Shown here one piece after another: positions 1 to 6,181 of a stretch of DNA of 9,015 nt. A program made the position numbers and the translations under genes. The stretch covers positions 1-9,015 of the forward strand of contig CAMZKY010000332.1 in assembly GCA_947311455.1 (NCBI GenBank). The letters run 5' to 3'. Origin of the DNA: an uncultured Marinosulfonomonas sp. GTDB lineage: Bacteria > Pseudomonadota > Alphaproteobacteria > Rhodobacterales > Rhodobacteraceae. The notes beneath the pieces are model-generated. The model ran no database searches, had not been told where the DNA came from, and saw only the letters and a program-made list of their open reading frames with translations. How positions within the stretch are numbered: position 1 is the stretch's first letter; each line of letters begins with the position of its first letter.

Positions 1-783
1 GCAGAACCGTGGTTTTGCAGAGGCAAAAGGCCGGTGCGTTTCAACGCCGTCTTTGGTAATCACAACCATTTCGCCCGGTTCGATTTCGCGCACGAATTCA
101 GCACCGATGATATCAAGCGCACAGGTTTCCGAGGCCAAAGCCCAGCCATCCCCAACTTTACCCAAAACAAGTGGCCGGACACCCAAAGCATCCCGCACAC
201 CAATCAATTTGGTGCGGGTCATGGCCACAATCGAAAAGGCGCCTTCAACACGGCGTAGGGCGTCTTTCATTCGTTCGGGAATGGTGTTTTGAAAGCTGCG
301 AGCCATCAGGTGGATAATGCACTCACTGTCCGAACTGGATTGAAAGATTGAACCATGGCCAATCAATTCACGCCGCAAAGCATCGGCATTGGTAATGTTA
401 CCGTTATGGGCAATGGCGGCCCCGCCAAGGGAAAATTCGCCAAAAAACGGTTGCACATCACGGATAACAGCCGCCTTTGATCCGGCGGTTGAATACCGCA
501 CATGTCCGATGGCAATCGGGCCGGGCAGGGTTTCCATCAAGGATTGTTTGGTGAAATGATCGCGCACATATCCAAATCGACGTGCCGAATTAAACCCTTG
601 TTCGGGATCATGGCTAACAATGCCACCGGCTTCTTGGCCGCGATGTTGTAGCGCGTGTAATCCGAGGGCTGTGAAATTGGCGGCTTCGGCCACACCAATG
701 ACGCCAAAAACGCCGCATTCCTCTTTTAGTTTATCATCGTCAAACGGCGTTCCTGTTATTTCAGGGGTGACATTTTTGGTCAT
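1..783 (-). CDS. purF: Amidophosphoribosyltransferase, N-terminal part (cut by window edge)
   Basis: First committed step of de novo purine synthesis: PRPP and glutamine give 5-phosphoribosylamine in the cytoplasm. I translated 261 residues from the ATG at 783; the reading frame is open to base 1, and the family is roughly 470-500 residues. The start MTKNVTPEIT is followed by EECGVFG, where Cys23 would be the N-terminal nucleophile of the glutaminase domain after propeptide removal. Other family motifs are ALQHRGQEAGGI (44-55), GHVRYST (93-99), the HNGN oxyanion-hole region (126-129) and SSDSE (150-154). The last visible residue, a Cys in PRFC, sits where Bacillus-type enzymes place a 4Fe-4S ligand; that equivalence is inferred. 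The phosphoribosyltransferase domain lies outside the window. The Shine-Dalgarno is weak: GAGG about 13 bases upstream. In related genomes the gene usually follows cvpA directly; here a glycosyltransferase-like gene lies between them. Confidence 0.97.
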   Translation of the reverse strand, partial: MTKNVTPEITGTPFDDDKLKEECGVFGVIGVAEAANFTALGLHALQHRGQEAGGIVSHDPEQGFNSARRFGYVRDHFTKQSLMETLPGPIAIGHVRYSTAGSKAAVIRDVQPFFGEFSLGGAAIAHNGNITNADALRRELIGHGSIFQSSSDSECIIHLMARSFQNTIPERMKDALRRVEGAFSIVAMTRTKLIGVRDALGVRPLVLGKVGDGWALASETCALDIIGAEFVREIEPGEMVVITKDGVETHRPFASAKPRFC

Positions 784-831
784 TAAATTAACGAGCCTCG
801 AGTCGGGGAGCGGAAAAGATGTGTGAAGATT

Positions 832-1932
832 TCAAGGTAACTGCTCCATAAAAGTTTCGATGTGGATTGAGGCGCGATCAAGGTTCTTATCGATTTCACC
901 ATAAGACTGTCGCAAATATTCTACTTTGGGATCAATATTTTGTAAATTTGTTGAAAAGTCTTCTAATGATGCAATATCGTCAACTTGCGGCAATGAATTT
1001 AATTGTAGCATTTGATTTTCCAAAGCTGCACAAGGCTTATTAGCATAAAGGGCATCCAGAATTGTGGTGGAGGCATGGGAAACTACCGCATCGCATATGG
1101 CCAATCCATCTTGGATGGTACTATAGGCAAAAGGCCCCCGATAGCGATCCATATTAATTAAATTTTGCCTTTTTTTCTGTACAAGATCAATTTGTTCTTT
1201 TTCAAGTTTTTCGTTTCTGGCACGGTGTGGACGGATAATAAGCAAAATATCGGGGTTTCGTTCGCAAAATTGATCCAACATTTGATAAAGTTGTTTCTGC
1301 GTATCCATTCCAAATCGTGAAATTTGGTCGCCAAAACTGGTGCAAACCAACAAACGCTGACGGAAACCGGAAAAAAACTGTTCCAAATCAGGGGCAAGTG
1401 GGGTTGGTGTAGAATATTGCTTTTTAATAAAACCAGTTTGTTTAACCTTGTGCCTGATGTCGCTTTTTAAATTATCCGAATACTCAGATGTATTTCCTTC
1501 CCAACACAAAATGAGATCCGAATACCAATTGCTGTCTGAATTGACGTCCCCCCAATTTAGGCCAGTTTGAATTAACCCATGCTGAATAAAAATTTGCGGT
1601 GTCCCGCTGGCAGGAAGATAATGATCTCGAGGGCGGGAAGCTTTTCGATATGCATATGGGTCAGAATGTGATAGAATGGCATCGGCGTGTTTTAATTCTG
1701 AAAAGGAAAACAACTCTATTTTTAGACGTGATTGAATACGGAAATTCATTCCTGATTGGGCCAGCGTGTTTTTGATATAGACGTCCTTGTGTATAAGACG
1801 ATCAGATACAATGATATCCACATCGACTTTATTCCGAGTGGATAGCCTTTCCAATACGGGAAAGCATGACTCAAAGGTTGGTGCGTGGGTGACGAAACAC
1901 AACAGATGTTTTTTTGAATCTGAGTTTTTCAT
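832..1932 (-). CDS. Predicted GT-B-fold glycosyl/glycerophosphotransferase-like protein
   Basis: A 366-residue soluble protein with no signal peptide or membrane segment. I recognise the fold pattern, not a specific enzyme. The N-terminal half starts with a beta strand (HLLCFVTHAP, residues 9-18) and carries IFIQHG at 114-119, reminiscent of the His-Gly motif of CDP-glycerol glycerophosphotransferases (TagB/TagF type). The C-terminal half has IIRPH at 232-236, then DAVVSHASTTILDAL at 281-295 followed by ANKP. This resembles the nucleotide-binding end of GT-B enzymes, where a Ser/Thr run precedes a helix. A role in surface polysaccharide synthesis is inferred. The start is ATG at 1932; no clear Shine-Dalgarno is seen and the frame has no ATG further upstream before a TGA. 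Codons are visibly more A/T-rich than in the neighbours, and the gene splits the cvpA-purF neighbourhood, so horizontal acquisition is likely. It could also be a capsule-export-type or other GT-B family member. Confidence 0.75.
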   Translation of the reverse strand: MKNSDSKKHLLCFVTHAPTFESCFPVLERLSTRNKVDVDIIVSDRLIHKDVYIKNTLAQSGMNFRIQSRLKIELFSFSELKHADAILSHSDPYAYRKASRPRDHYLPASGTPQIFIQHGLIQTGLNWGDVNSDSNWYSDLILCWEGNTSEYSDNLKSDIRHKVKQTGFIKKQYSTPTPLAPDLEQFFSGFRQRLLVCTSFGDQISRFGMDTQKQLYQMLDQFCERNPDILLIIRPHRARNEKLEKEQIDLVQKKRQNLINMDRYRGPFAYSTIQDGLAICDAVVSHASTTILDALYANKPCAALENQMLQLNSLPQVDDIASLEDFSTNLQNIDPKVEYLRQSYGEIDKNLDRASIHIETFMEQLP

Positions 1933-2122
1933 TAACGGAATCCATCCGAAAGTATGTATTGCGTCGGCAATGGTCGCATTTCAGCAGTCGCTCCGAATCC
2001 GGTGGCAGGGATGTTGCGCCTCTCATACGGGGTTACGTCGCTTGTGTCACGCTGATTGCATCGATGATGTGATTATCTGCCGCAATTTGGTGAATTACTG
2101 TGGGTAACAACCGGATCAGGCG

Positions 2123-2141
2123 TGTTTACCGGATGTTTACC
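2123..2141. repeat. Two copies of TGTTTACC at 11-bp spacing
   Basis: The octamer TGTTTACC occurs at 2123-2130 and again at 2134-2141, so the start-to-start distance is 11 bp, the same period as the four-copy repeat about 34 bases away. The spacing equals about one helical turn, which would put both copies on the same face of DNA. Two copies alone could be chance. Confidence 0.45.
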
Positions 2142-2174
2142 AGTATTAACACAGCGAAAAATCCGGTTTTGGGT

Positions 2175-2218
2175 GTATGGCAACCGTATGGCTTTGGTAT
2201 GGCAACCGTATGGCAAAC
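2175..2218. repeat. Four tandem 11-bp units beginning GTATGGC
   Basis: Four head-to-tail 11-mers start at 2175, 2186, 2197 and 2208. All four begin with GTATGGC. The last four bases are AACC, TTTG, AACC and AAAC. As a result an 18-bp string (GTATGGCAACCGTATGGC) is exactly duplicated at 2175-2192 and 2197-2214. The array lies about 45 bases beyond the cvpA stop and about 240 bases upstream of the GT-like gene start. An 11-bp period is not a multiple of three and suits phased protein binding or slippage; which of these applies cannot be told from the sequence. Confidence 0.9.
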
Positions 2219-2264
2219 CCGCCCCGAAAGCCGGGTTAACGCTGCGTGCGCAGGCTATCCCCGA

Positions 2265-2825
2265 CTAGTTCGCGGGGCAGCTGCTAACCAATGATTCATA
2301 ACGGCTTACAAACCAACCCGGTGCATCCTCGGGGACGGCACCATTCACATCATCTTGCACTCGGGCAAACAAGCGCGCAGTGCGGCTATCGTCAACAATA
2401 GGAACAGCTTGGCTGCTGATCACGCGATCATAAACTACCAAAGCCACAGCCACCAAAATCACGCCACGCACAACGCCGAACAAAAATCCAAGCCCCTGAT
2501 CCAAACCACCAAGGATTGATCGTTGCACCAGTGATGAAAACAGCGGCGTAAATAATGACATGACAACAAGGCCAACCACCAGCACAATAAAAAAGGCGGC
2601 AATCATGCCCAGCTCGCAATTTCCCTTGATGATTTTATCTCCAAGGAACGGGATTTCATTTACCAAAGGTTGCACTTGCGCTGCGAATAGAAAAGCCAGA
2701 AATGCCGCCCCGATCCATCCTGCAATCGAAAGGGTTTCACGCACGAACCCGCGCGAATACGCCAAAAGCGCCGAAATAATGATAACAACGGCCACTACGC
2801 CATCTATAATTGTGAAACCGTCCAA
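2265..2825 (-). CDS. cvpA: CvpA family membrane protein
   Basis: Inner-membrane protein of the CvpA family (colicin V production protein); in E. coli it lies upstream of purF and its exact biochemical role is unsettled. The 186 residues show four hydrophobic segments (about 8-22, 31-49, 73-94 and 112-132). The YSRGFVRETL motif after the first helix and GLDQGLGFLFGVVRG leading into the fourth are typical of the family. A polar tail of about 50 residues follows. The start is TTG at 2825, chosen because an AAAGGAG Shine-Dalgarno sits seven bases upstream (2833-2839) and no better start is present. It begins 18 bases after the radA stop, so co-transcription with radA is likely. The 3' end looks intact although the sequence beyond it is unusual. 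Confidence 0.92.
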   Translation of the reverse strand: MDGFTIIDGVVAVVIIISALLAYSRGFVRETLSIAGWIGAAFLAFLFAAQVQPLVNEIPFLGDKIIKGNCELGMIAAFFIVLVVGLVVMSLFTPLFSSLVQRSILGGLDQGLGFLFGVVRGVILVAVALVVYDRVISSQAVPIVDDSRTARLFARVQDDVNGAVPEDAPGWFVSRYESLVSSCPAN

Positions 2826-2839
2826 ATCGTCACTCCTTT
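2826..2839 (-). promoter_or_regulatory. Strong Shine-Dalgarno that fixes the TTG start of cvpA
   Basis: On the minus strand AAAGGAG (2839 down to 2833) is followed by seven bases and then TTG GAC GGT. It lies in the 18-base gap between the radA stop and cvpA and is the main evidence for the non-ATG start. Confidence 0.8.
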
Positions 2840-2843
2840 GCGG

Positions 2844-4208
2844 CTATCCCGCTCCGAATATATCGCCAACAAACCCTGTCAGGTCTGTGATGTTTTGTAT
2901 CTTTAAGCCTTGTCTCGACGTGCCTTTTGACCCCGCCGGAACAATTGCCCCTGAAAAACCAAGTTTTGCCGCCTCTTTCAAGCGGTTTTCTGTTTGGCCT
3001 ACGGGCCTTAACGCGCCTGATAGGCTAATTTCACCGAAAACAACAGTGTCCGCAGGCAAAGCTGTGTCTTCACGGGCGGAAAGTAGCGCAGCCGCAACAG
3101 CCAGATCCGCAGCGGGTTCCGAAATGCGCATTCCGCCTGCCACATTCAAGTAAACATCCAGCCCCGCAAACGGAATTCCACAGCGTGATTCCAGCACTGC
3201 AAGGATCATCGCAAGGCGTCCGCTGTCCCACCCCACAACCGCGCGCCGTGCCTGTGAGTGGGGCGAAGGAGCAACCAGTGCTTGCAGCTCACACAACACA
3301 GGGCGTGTGCCCTCGATGCCCGCAAACACGACTGATCCCGGCGCAGGCTTGTCGCGTTCCGACAGGAACAGGGCCGAAGGGTTTGTTACTTCGGACAGGC
3401 CTTTGCCCGTCATTTCAAAAACCCCGATTTCATCCGTGGGGCCGAAGCGATTTTTCACTGCACGTAATATTCTGAATTGATGGCCGCGCTCGCCTTCGAA
3501 ATAAAGCACGGTATCGACCATGTGTTCGACAATGCGGGGGCCGGCAATCTGACCGTCCTTGGTAACGTGGCCCACCAGTATCACCGCCATGCCGCGCCGT
3601 TTGGCAAATGTGGTTAGCTCATGCGCGGCAGAACGCACCTGCGAAACAGATCCGGGCGCGCTTTCTACATTATCGGCCCACATGGTTTGAATGGAATCAA
3701 TGATAGCCAGCGCGGGTTTTTGTTCCTCAAGTGTGGTAAGGATATCGCGCAGGTTGGTTTCGGTCGCGAGCTGCACATCCGCGCCCCGCAGGCCCAATCG
3801 ATCCGCACGCATTCTGATCTGTGCCGAGGCTTCTTCGCCCGACACATAGATAACTTTTAATCCTTTATCGGAAAAACTGGCTGCAGCTTGCAACAGCAAC
3901 GTAGATTTTCCGATACCCGGATCGCCCCCTACCAAAATGGCCGATGCCGGCACCAAACCACCGCCCAAAACGCGATCCAACTCTGCCAATCCTGACATGG
4001 TGCGCGGCGGCGGGGTTTCTTTGCTGGATAAATCAGTCAGATTGATCGAGCGGCCCCGTTTGCCCCCCAAAGATTTTTTGCTTGGCCCCGCCGACAAAGG
4101 CGCTTCTTGGGTGATGGAATTCCACGCGCCACAGCCATCACAGCGCCCCGACCATTTTTTATGGGAGGCGCCACAGGCGTTGCAGGTGAATGTATTTTGT
4201 TTGACCAT
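2844..4208 (-). CDS. radA: DNA repair protein RadA (Sms)
   Basis: RadA is a RecA-like ATPase and branched-DNA helicase that processes recombination intermediates. The 454 residues match the family's usual length and domain order. An N-terminal C4 zinc finger has CNAC at 9-12 and CDGC at 23-26. The RecA-like ATPase core has Walker A GGDPGIGKST at 94-103, a Walker B strand LAIIDS at 167-172 and the RadA-specific KNRFG at 252-256. A C-terminal Lon-protease-like domain (about 285-454) is recognised from the YLNVAGGMRISEPAADLA block at 353-370. The ATG at 4208 gives the normal N-terminus (MVKQNTFTCNACG); upstream Shine-Dalgarno pairing is weak, so translation may depend on the gene before it. It starts 39 bases after the PqiA-like gene's stop and is followed after 18 bases by cvpA, which suggests one transcript. 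Confidence 0.98.
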   Translation of the reverse strand: MVKQNTFTCNACGASHKKWSGRCDGCGAWNSITQEAPLSAGPSKKSLGGKRGRSINLTDLSSKETPPPRTMSGLAELDRVLGGGLVPASAILVGGDPGIGKSTLLLQAAASFSDKGLKVIYVSGEEASAQIRMRADRLGLRGADVQLATETNLRDILTTLEEQKPALAIIDSIQTMWADNVESAPGSVSQVRSAAHELTTFAKRRGMAVILVGHVTKDGQIAGPRIVEHMVDTVLYFEGERGHQFRILRAVKNRFGPTDEIGVFEMTGKGLSEVTNPSALFLSERDKPAPGSVVFAGIEGTRPVLCELQALVAPSPHSQARRAVVGWDSGRLAMILAVLESRCGIPFAGLDVYLNVAGGMRISEPAADLAVAAALLSAREDTALPADTVVFGEISLSGALRPVGQTENRLKEAAKLGFSGAIVPAGSKGTSRQGLKIQNITDLTGFVGDIFGAG

Positions 4209-4247
4209 AGGGGTTTGTGCAACACCACGCGCGCGCTCGCAAGGTGT

Positions 4248-4712
4248 CTAATCGATCTGTTTGGGGATTTTACCTTCATTACTAAAAGAAATAGCCAATG
4301 ATCCAAGGATACACGCGGTAAACATATATAATCCCCATGCAATTTCCACAGAACCAATCCCTATGCCCTTGATGAGCACCACATAAAGCGCAATCAGGAA
4401 TATATCGGCCATGGCTAATTTCCCCAGCACATGCAGCACTGGCAAAACCCGCGGGCTAAGCAGATTATAGTGGATCAGGGCAAGGCCAAGGGTTTTCATA
4501 AAGGGTGCAAAAATTGCAAGGAATGTCACAATCAGCGCCAAAAACACATCGGACGCCCACAAAGATTGCAATCCTGTGATCACCGAAATTTCTTTTAAAT
4601 CGAAAAAGTAAGGTAAATAGCTGCCCATAATCCCTGCTTTCAACATCGGCGCAAACCATGCGATGGGAAACAGAATAAGCAAAGACAGGTTTAGCAACGG
4701 GATCAGACGCAT
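4248..4712 (-). CDS. PqiA-family (paraquat-inducible protein A) membrane protein
   Basis: A 154-residue integral membrane protein with about four hydrophobic segments (6-24, 54-72, 103-118, 124-142). The diagnostic part is VLGKLAMADIFLIALYVVL (95-113), equivalent to the GKW(S)MxDVF region of PqiA proteins. PqiA in E. coli is the membrane partner of the MCE protein PqiB in envelope lipid transport; a similar role here is inferred. E. coli PqiA has two such units and cytoplasmic zinc-binding cysteines; this short form has one unit and no Cys pair near the N-terminus. I chose ATG 4712 because GGAG (4718-4721) lies five bases upstream. A longer form from TTG at 4769 adds 19 residues (LKTAVLRPIF...) and is possible. 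It is the first gene of the PqiA-like, radA, cvpA group and is divergent from the ABM gene. Confidence 0.85.
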   Translation of the reverse strand: MRLIPLLNLSLLILFPIAWFAPMLKAGIMGSYLPYFFDLKEISVITGLQSLWASDVFLALIVTFLAIFAPFMKTLGLALIHYNLLSPRVLPVLHVLGKLAMADIFLIALYVVLIKGIGIGSVEIAWGLYMFTACILGSLAISFSNEGKIPKQID

Positions 4713-4850
4713 ATAGGCTCCGGTTTGTTTGGTTCTTACGAAAATGGGCCGCAAAACCGCAGTTTTCAAGGTGAGACCTGCTTGTTCAGTAAATAAAACA
4801 ATAGCCGAGATGCAGCCAACCCGTTACTGTAAAGAAAAACGGAGGGTTCT
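4713..4850. promoter_or_regulatory. Divergent intergenic region expected to hold two promoters
   Basis: These 138 bases separate the PqiA-like gene (minus) from the ABM gene (plus), so transcription must start in both directions. On the minus strand TTGGCT, 17 bases and then TTATTT is a weak sigma-70-like candidate, with a poor -10 match. I see no good -35/-10 pair on the plus strand. No clear operator palindrome is visible. Confidence 0.4.
4841..4846 (+). promoter_or_regulatory. Shine-Dalgarno of the ABM gene
   Basis: GGAGGG lies four bases before the ATG at 4851. It is one of the strongest ribosome binding sites in the window and supports that start. Confidence 0.75.
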
Positions 4851-5171
4851 ATGCCTGTTATTTCTCAAGACGCCGATCACCAAACGGTCATCACGACATT
4901 CGAAGTAATACCAGCAAATTGCGACGCGCTTTTGGATGTCTTGAAAAAAGCCTGTAATGAGTTTGTGCGCCATCAACCCGGGTTTGTTGGCGGGGCGATG
5001 CATGTAAACGATGCCAAAACCCGCATTGCCAACTATACCCAATGGAAAAATCGCGATGATTTTCACGCTATGGTGCGGAGCGACGAAATGCAGGCGTTTA
5101 ATATTCGCTACAATGAATTGTGCAAATCCTTTGAACCTATTCTTTTTGATGTCGTCGTCAGTATTGATTAA
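4851..5171 (+). CDS. Antibiotic biosynthesis monooxygenase (ABM) domain protein
   Basis: A 106-residue single-domain protein of the dimeric alpha/beta barrel (ABM) fold. It begins with strand VITTFEVIP (13-21) and a helix, then the characteristic QPGFVGGAMHVND (42-54), then TRIANYTQWKNRDDFHAMV (57-75), in which a Trp-containing strand leads into a helix. The fold covers small cytoplasmic oxygenases, quinol-type monooxygenases, haem-degrading enzymes and proteins without known activity; the substrate cannot be told here. Housekeeping neighbours give no sign of an antibiotic pathway. It is the only plus-strand gene, has its own strong ribosome binding site and intrinsic terminator, and so looks monocistronic. 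Confidence 0.85.
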   Translation: MPVISQDADHQTVITTFEVIPANCDALLDVLKKACNEFVRHQPGFVGGAMHVNDAKTRIANYTQWKNRDDFHAMVRSDEMQAFNIRYNELCKSFEPILFDVVVSID

Positions 5172-5206
5172 AACAAAGATGTTATTGGCACCGCCCTTTT
5201 ATCCGG

Positions 5207-5231
5207 CCAAACGCCTCAGGCGTTGGTTTTT
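5207..5231 (+). terminator. Intrinsic terminator of the ABM gene, overlapping the convergent gene's stop
   Basis: CCAAACGCC (5207-5215), loop TCA (5216-5218) and GGCGTTGG (5219-5226) form a stem of eight pairs with one bulged A, followed by TTTTT (5227-5231). It lies 36 bases after the ABM stop. The loop TCA is the TGA stop codon of the minus-strand coiled-coil gene, so the last codons of that gene make up one arm of the terminator. Read on the minus strand it has no T-run and would not terminate there. Confidence 0.85.
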
Positions 5232-6013
5232 GTTGTTGGATTTTGCTTAGGTTTTCGTGCAATCAAAACCACGTTTTCTTGGGTTGGTAATTTATCACTC
5301 TCCAGCTTCATTCCGATTGCAGGCAGGATCTCGGCCAGATCTGCCTCAAGCCGATCCAATTGCTTTTCAACCAATCCCTCTTCGGTTTCTACCTGCAACT
5401 GCCAATTCTTAAGCTGTTGTGTGGTGAGCTGCGCCATACGGATGTTTTCCTGATAGGTTTCGATCTCTTCTTGGCGTTGTTTTAAAAACAAACGCGCCCG
5501 ATCAATTTTTTCTTCGGAATACAATTCGGCCAGCTCACGGGATTCATGGCTCATTTGTGAGGCAACTTCAAGAACCGCAGGCTCAAGCGTGGCCAAATCA
5601 GGATGTTCGCGCAAATAGGCAATGCGTTCGCGCACGGAATCAAACTCGGAACCGGTTTTGAACATGCCACGGCGATCCCCCTCAAAGCTGGCGCGGTATG
5701 CGTGTTCAACATCTTTCATGGTGATATGAAAACTGCGGTGGCTGTTTTCCAATGTCATAATGCGTGCGTTGGAGGGGATGTAAAATGCAAGCGCAATGCA
5801 AAATCCGGTGAAAACCAGCTGCGCATACATGCCGGCATTCACAATATCAGTATCGCCAAAGCGGGCAGAAATATCCAACCACGGGAATATCCCGATTGCA
5901 GATGCGATTGTGATACTCACCATTGAAATGGCAAGCAATCCAATTAAAACAATAGAAAAATTATGAAAAAATTTAAGCGCAGTCGCCCAAATACCTTTTG
6001 ATCGCTTAGGCAT
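5216..6013 (-). CDS. Membrane-anchored coiled-coil protein of unknown function
   Basis: A 265-residue protein with two N-terminal membrane helices (about 19-41 and 62-80). A conserved-looking link follows (SNARIMTLENSHRSF, 81-95), then a long charged helical region rich in Glu, Gln, Leu and Arg (about 125-232) that should form a coiled coil in the cytoplasm, ending in a basic tail (KPKQNPTTKTNA). I recall similar proteins in Rhodobacterales, often labelled 'DNA repair protein'. Nothing in this sequence (no nuclease, ATPase or zinc motif) supports that label. The ATG at 6013 is preceded by AGGGGGA (6017-6023), a usable ribosome binding site. It follows mlaF after a 168-base gap, so it may have its own promoter, and it converges with the ABM gene. 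A role in envelope organisation is only a guess. Confidence 0.85.
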   Translation of the reverse strand: MPKRSKGIWATALKFFHNFSIVLIGLLAISMVSITIASAIGIFPWLDISARFGDTDIVNAGMYAQLVFTGFCIALAFYIPSNARIMTLENSHRSFHITMKDVEHAYRASFEGDRRGMFKTGSEFDSVRERIAYLREHPDLATLEPAVLEVASQMSHESRELAELYSEEKIDRARLFLKQRQEEIETYQENIRMAQLTTQQLKNWQLQVETEEGLVEKQLDRLEADLAEILPAIGMKLESDKLPTQENVVLIARKPKQNPTTKTNA

Positions 6014-6181
6014 AAATCCCCCTAACTAATAACACCAAAACCCATTCCAGCAGCAGAATAACAGGGTTTAGGACACACTCCGCATTAAGGTTAACGCAAA
6101 AACGATATGCCGATAAGGGGGAAAGATTCGGGCAATAAATCAAGTTCGATTGTTATTGTTTCCATTTTGGAAAACAAAGAT

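Larger units (their letters stand above)
1933..2264. other. 332-base stretch without a recognised gene, between cvpA and the GT-like gene
   Basis: No tRNA or confident protein gene is visible here. It is the upstream region of the GT-like gene and the downstream region of cvpA. It contains four 11-bp tandem units (2175-2218), an 11-bp-period pair of TGTTTACC (2123-2141) and a possible hairpin just past the cvpA stop: AACCCG at 2216-2221 pairing with CGGGTT at 2232-2237 over a 10-base loop, with no T-run. A 51-codon minus-strand frame (1871-2026) encoding a CDHC motif overlaps the start of the GT-like gene; I do not consider it proven. No convincing sigma-70 promoter was found by eye. Confidence 0.6.

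Noticed and set aside
34..292. Two overlapping plus-strand frames at the left edge.
   Set aside because: They are antisense to purF, whose frame is open through the whole region with all glutaminase motifs intact.
2175..2218. A CRISPR array or plasmid-type iteron origin.
   Set aside because: The units are 11 bp with no spacers, there are only four, and no cas, rep or DnaA-box context is present.
2100..2294. A 64-codon plus-strand frame across the tandem repeats, ending inside cvpA.
   Set aside because: Its apparent protein comes from repeat DNA and from the antisense of the cvpA 3' end; there is no Shine-Dalgarno or domain.
2560..3153. A 197-codon plus-strand open frame antisense to cvpA and radA.
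   Set aside because: It mirrors two well-supported genes, has no family-like sequence and no ribosome binding site; it is a by-product of their codon usage.
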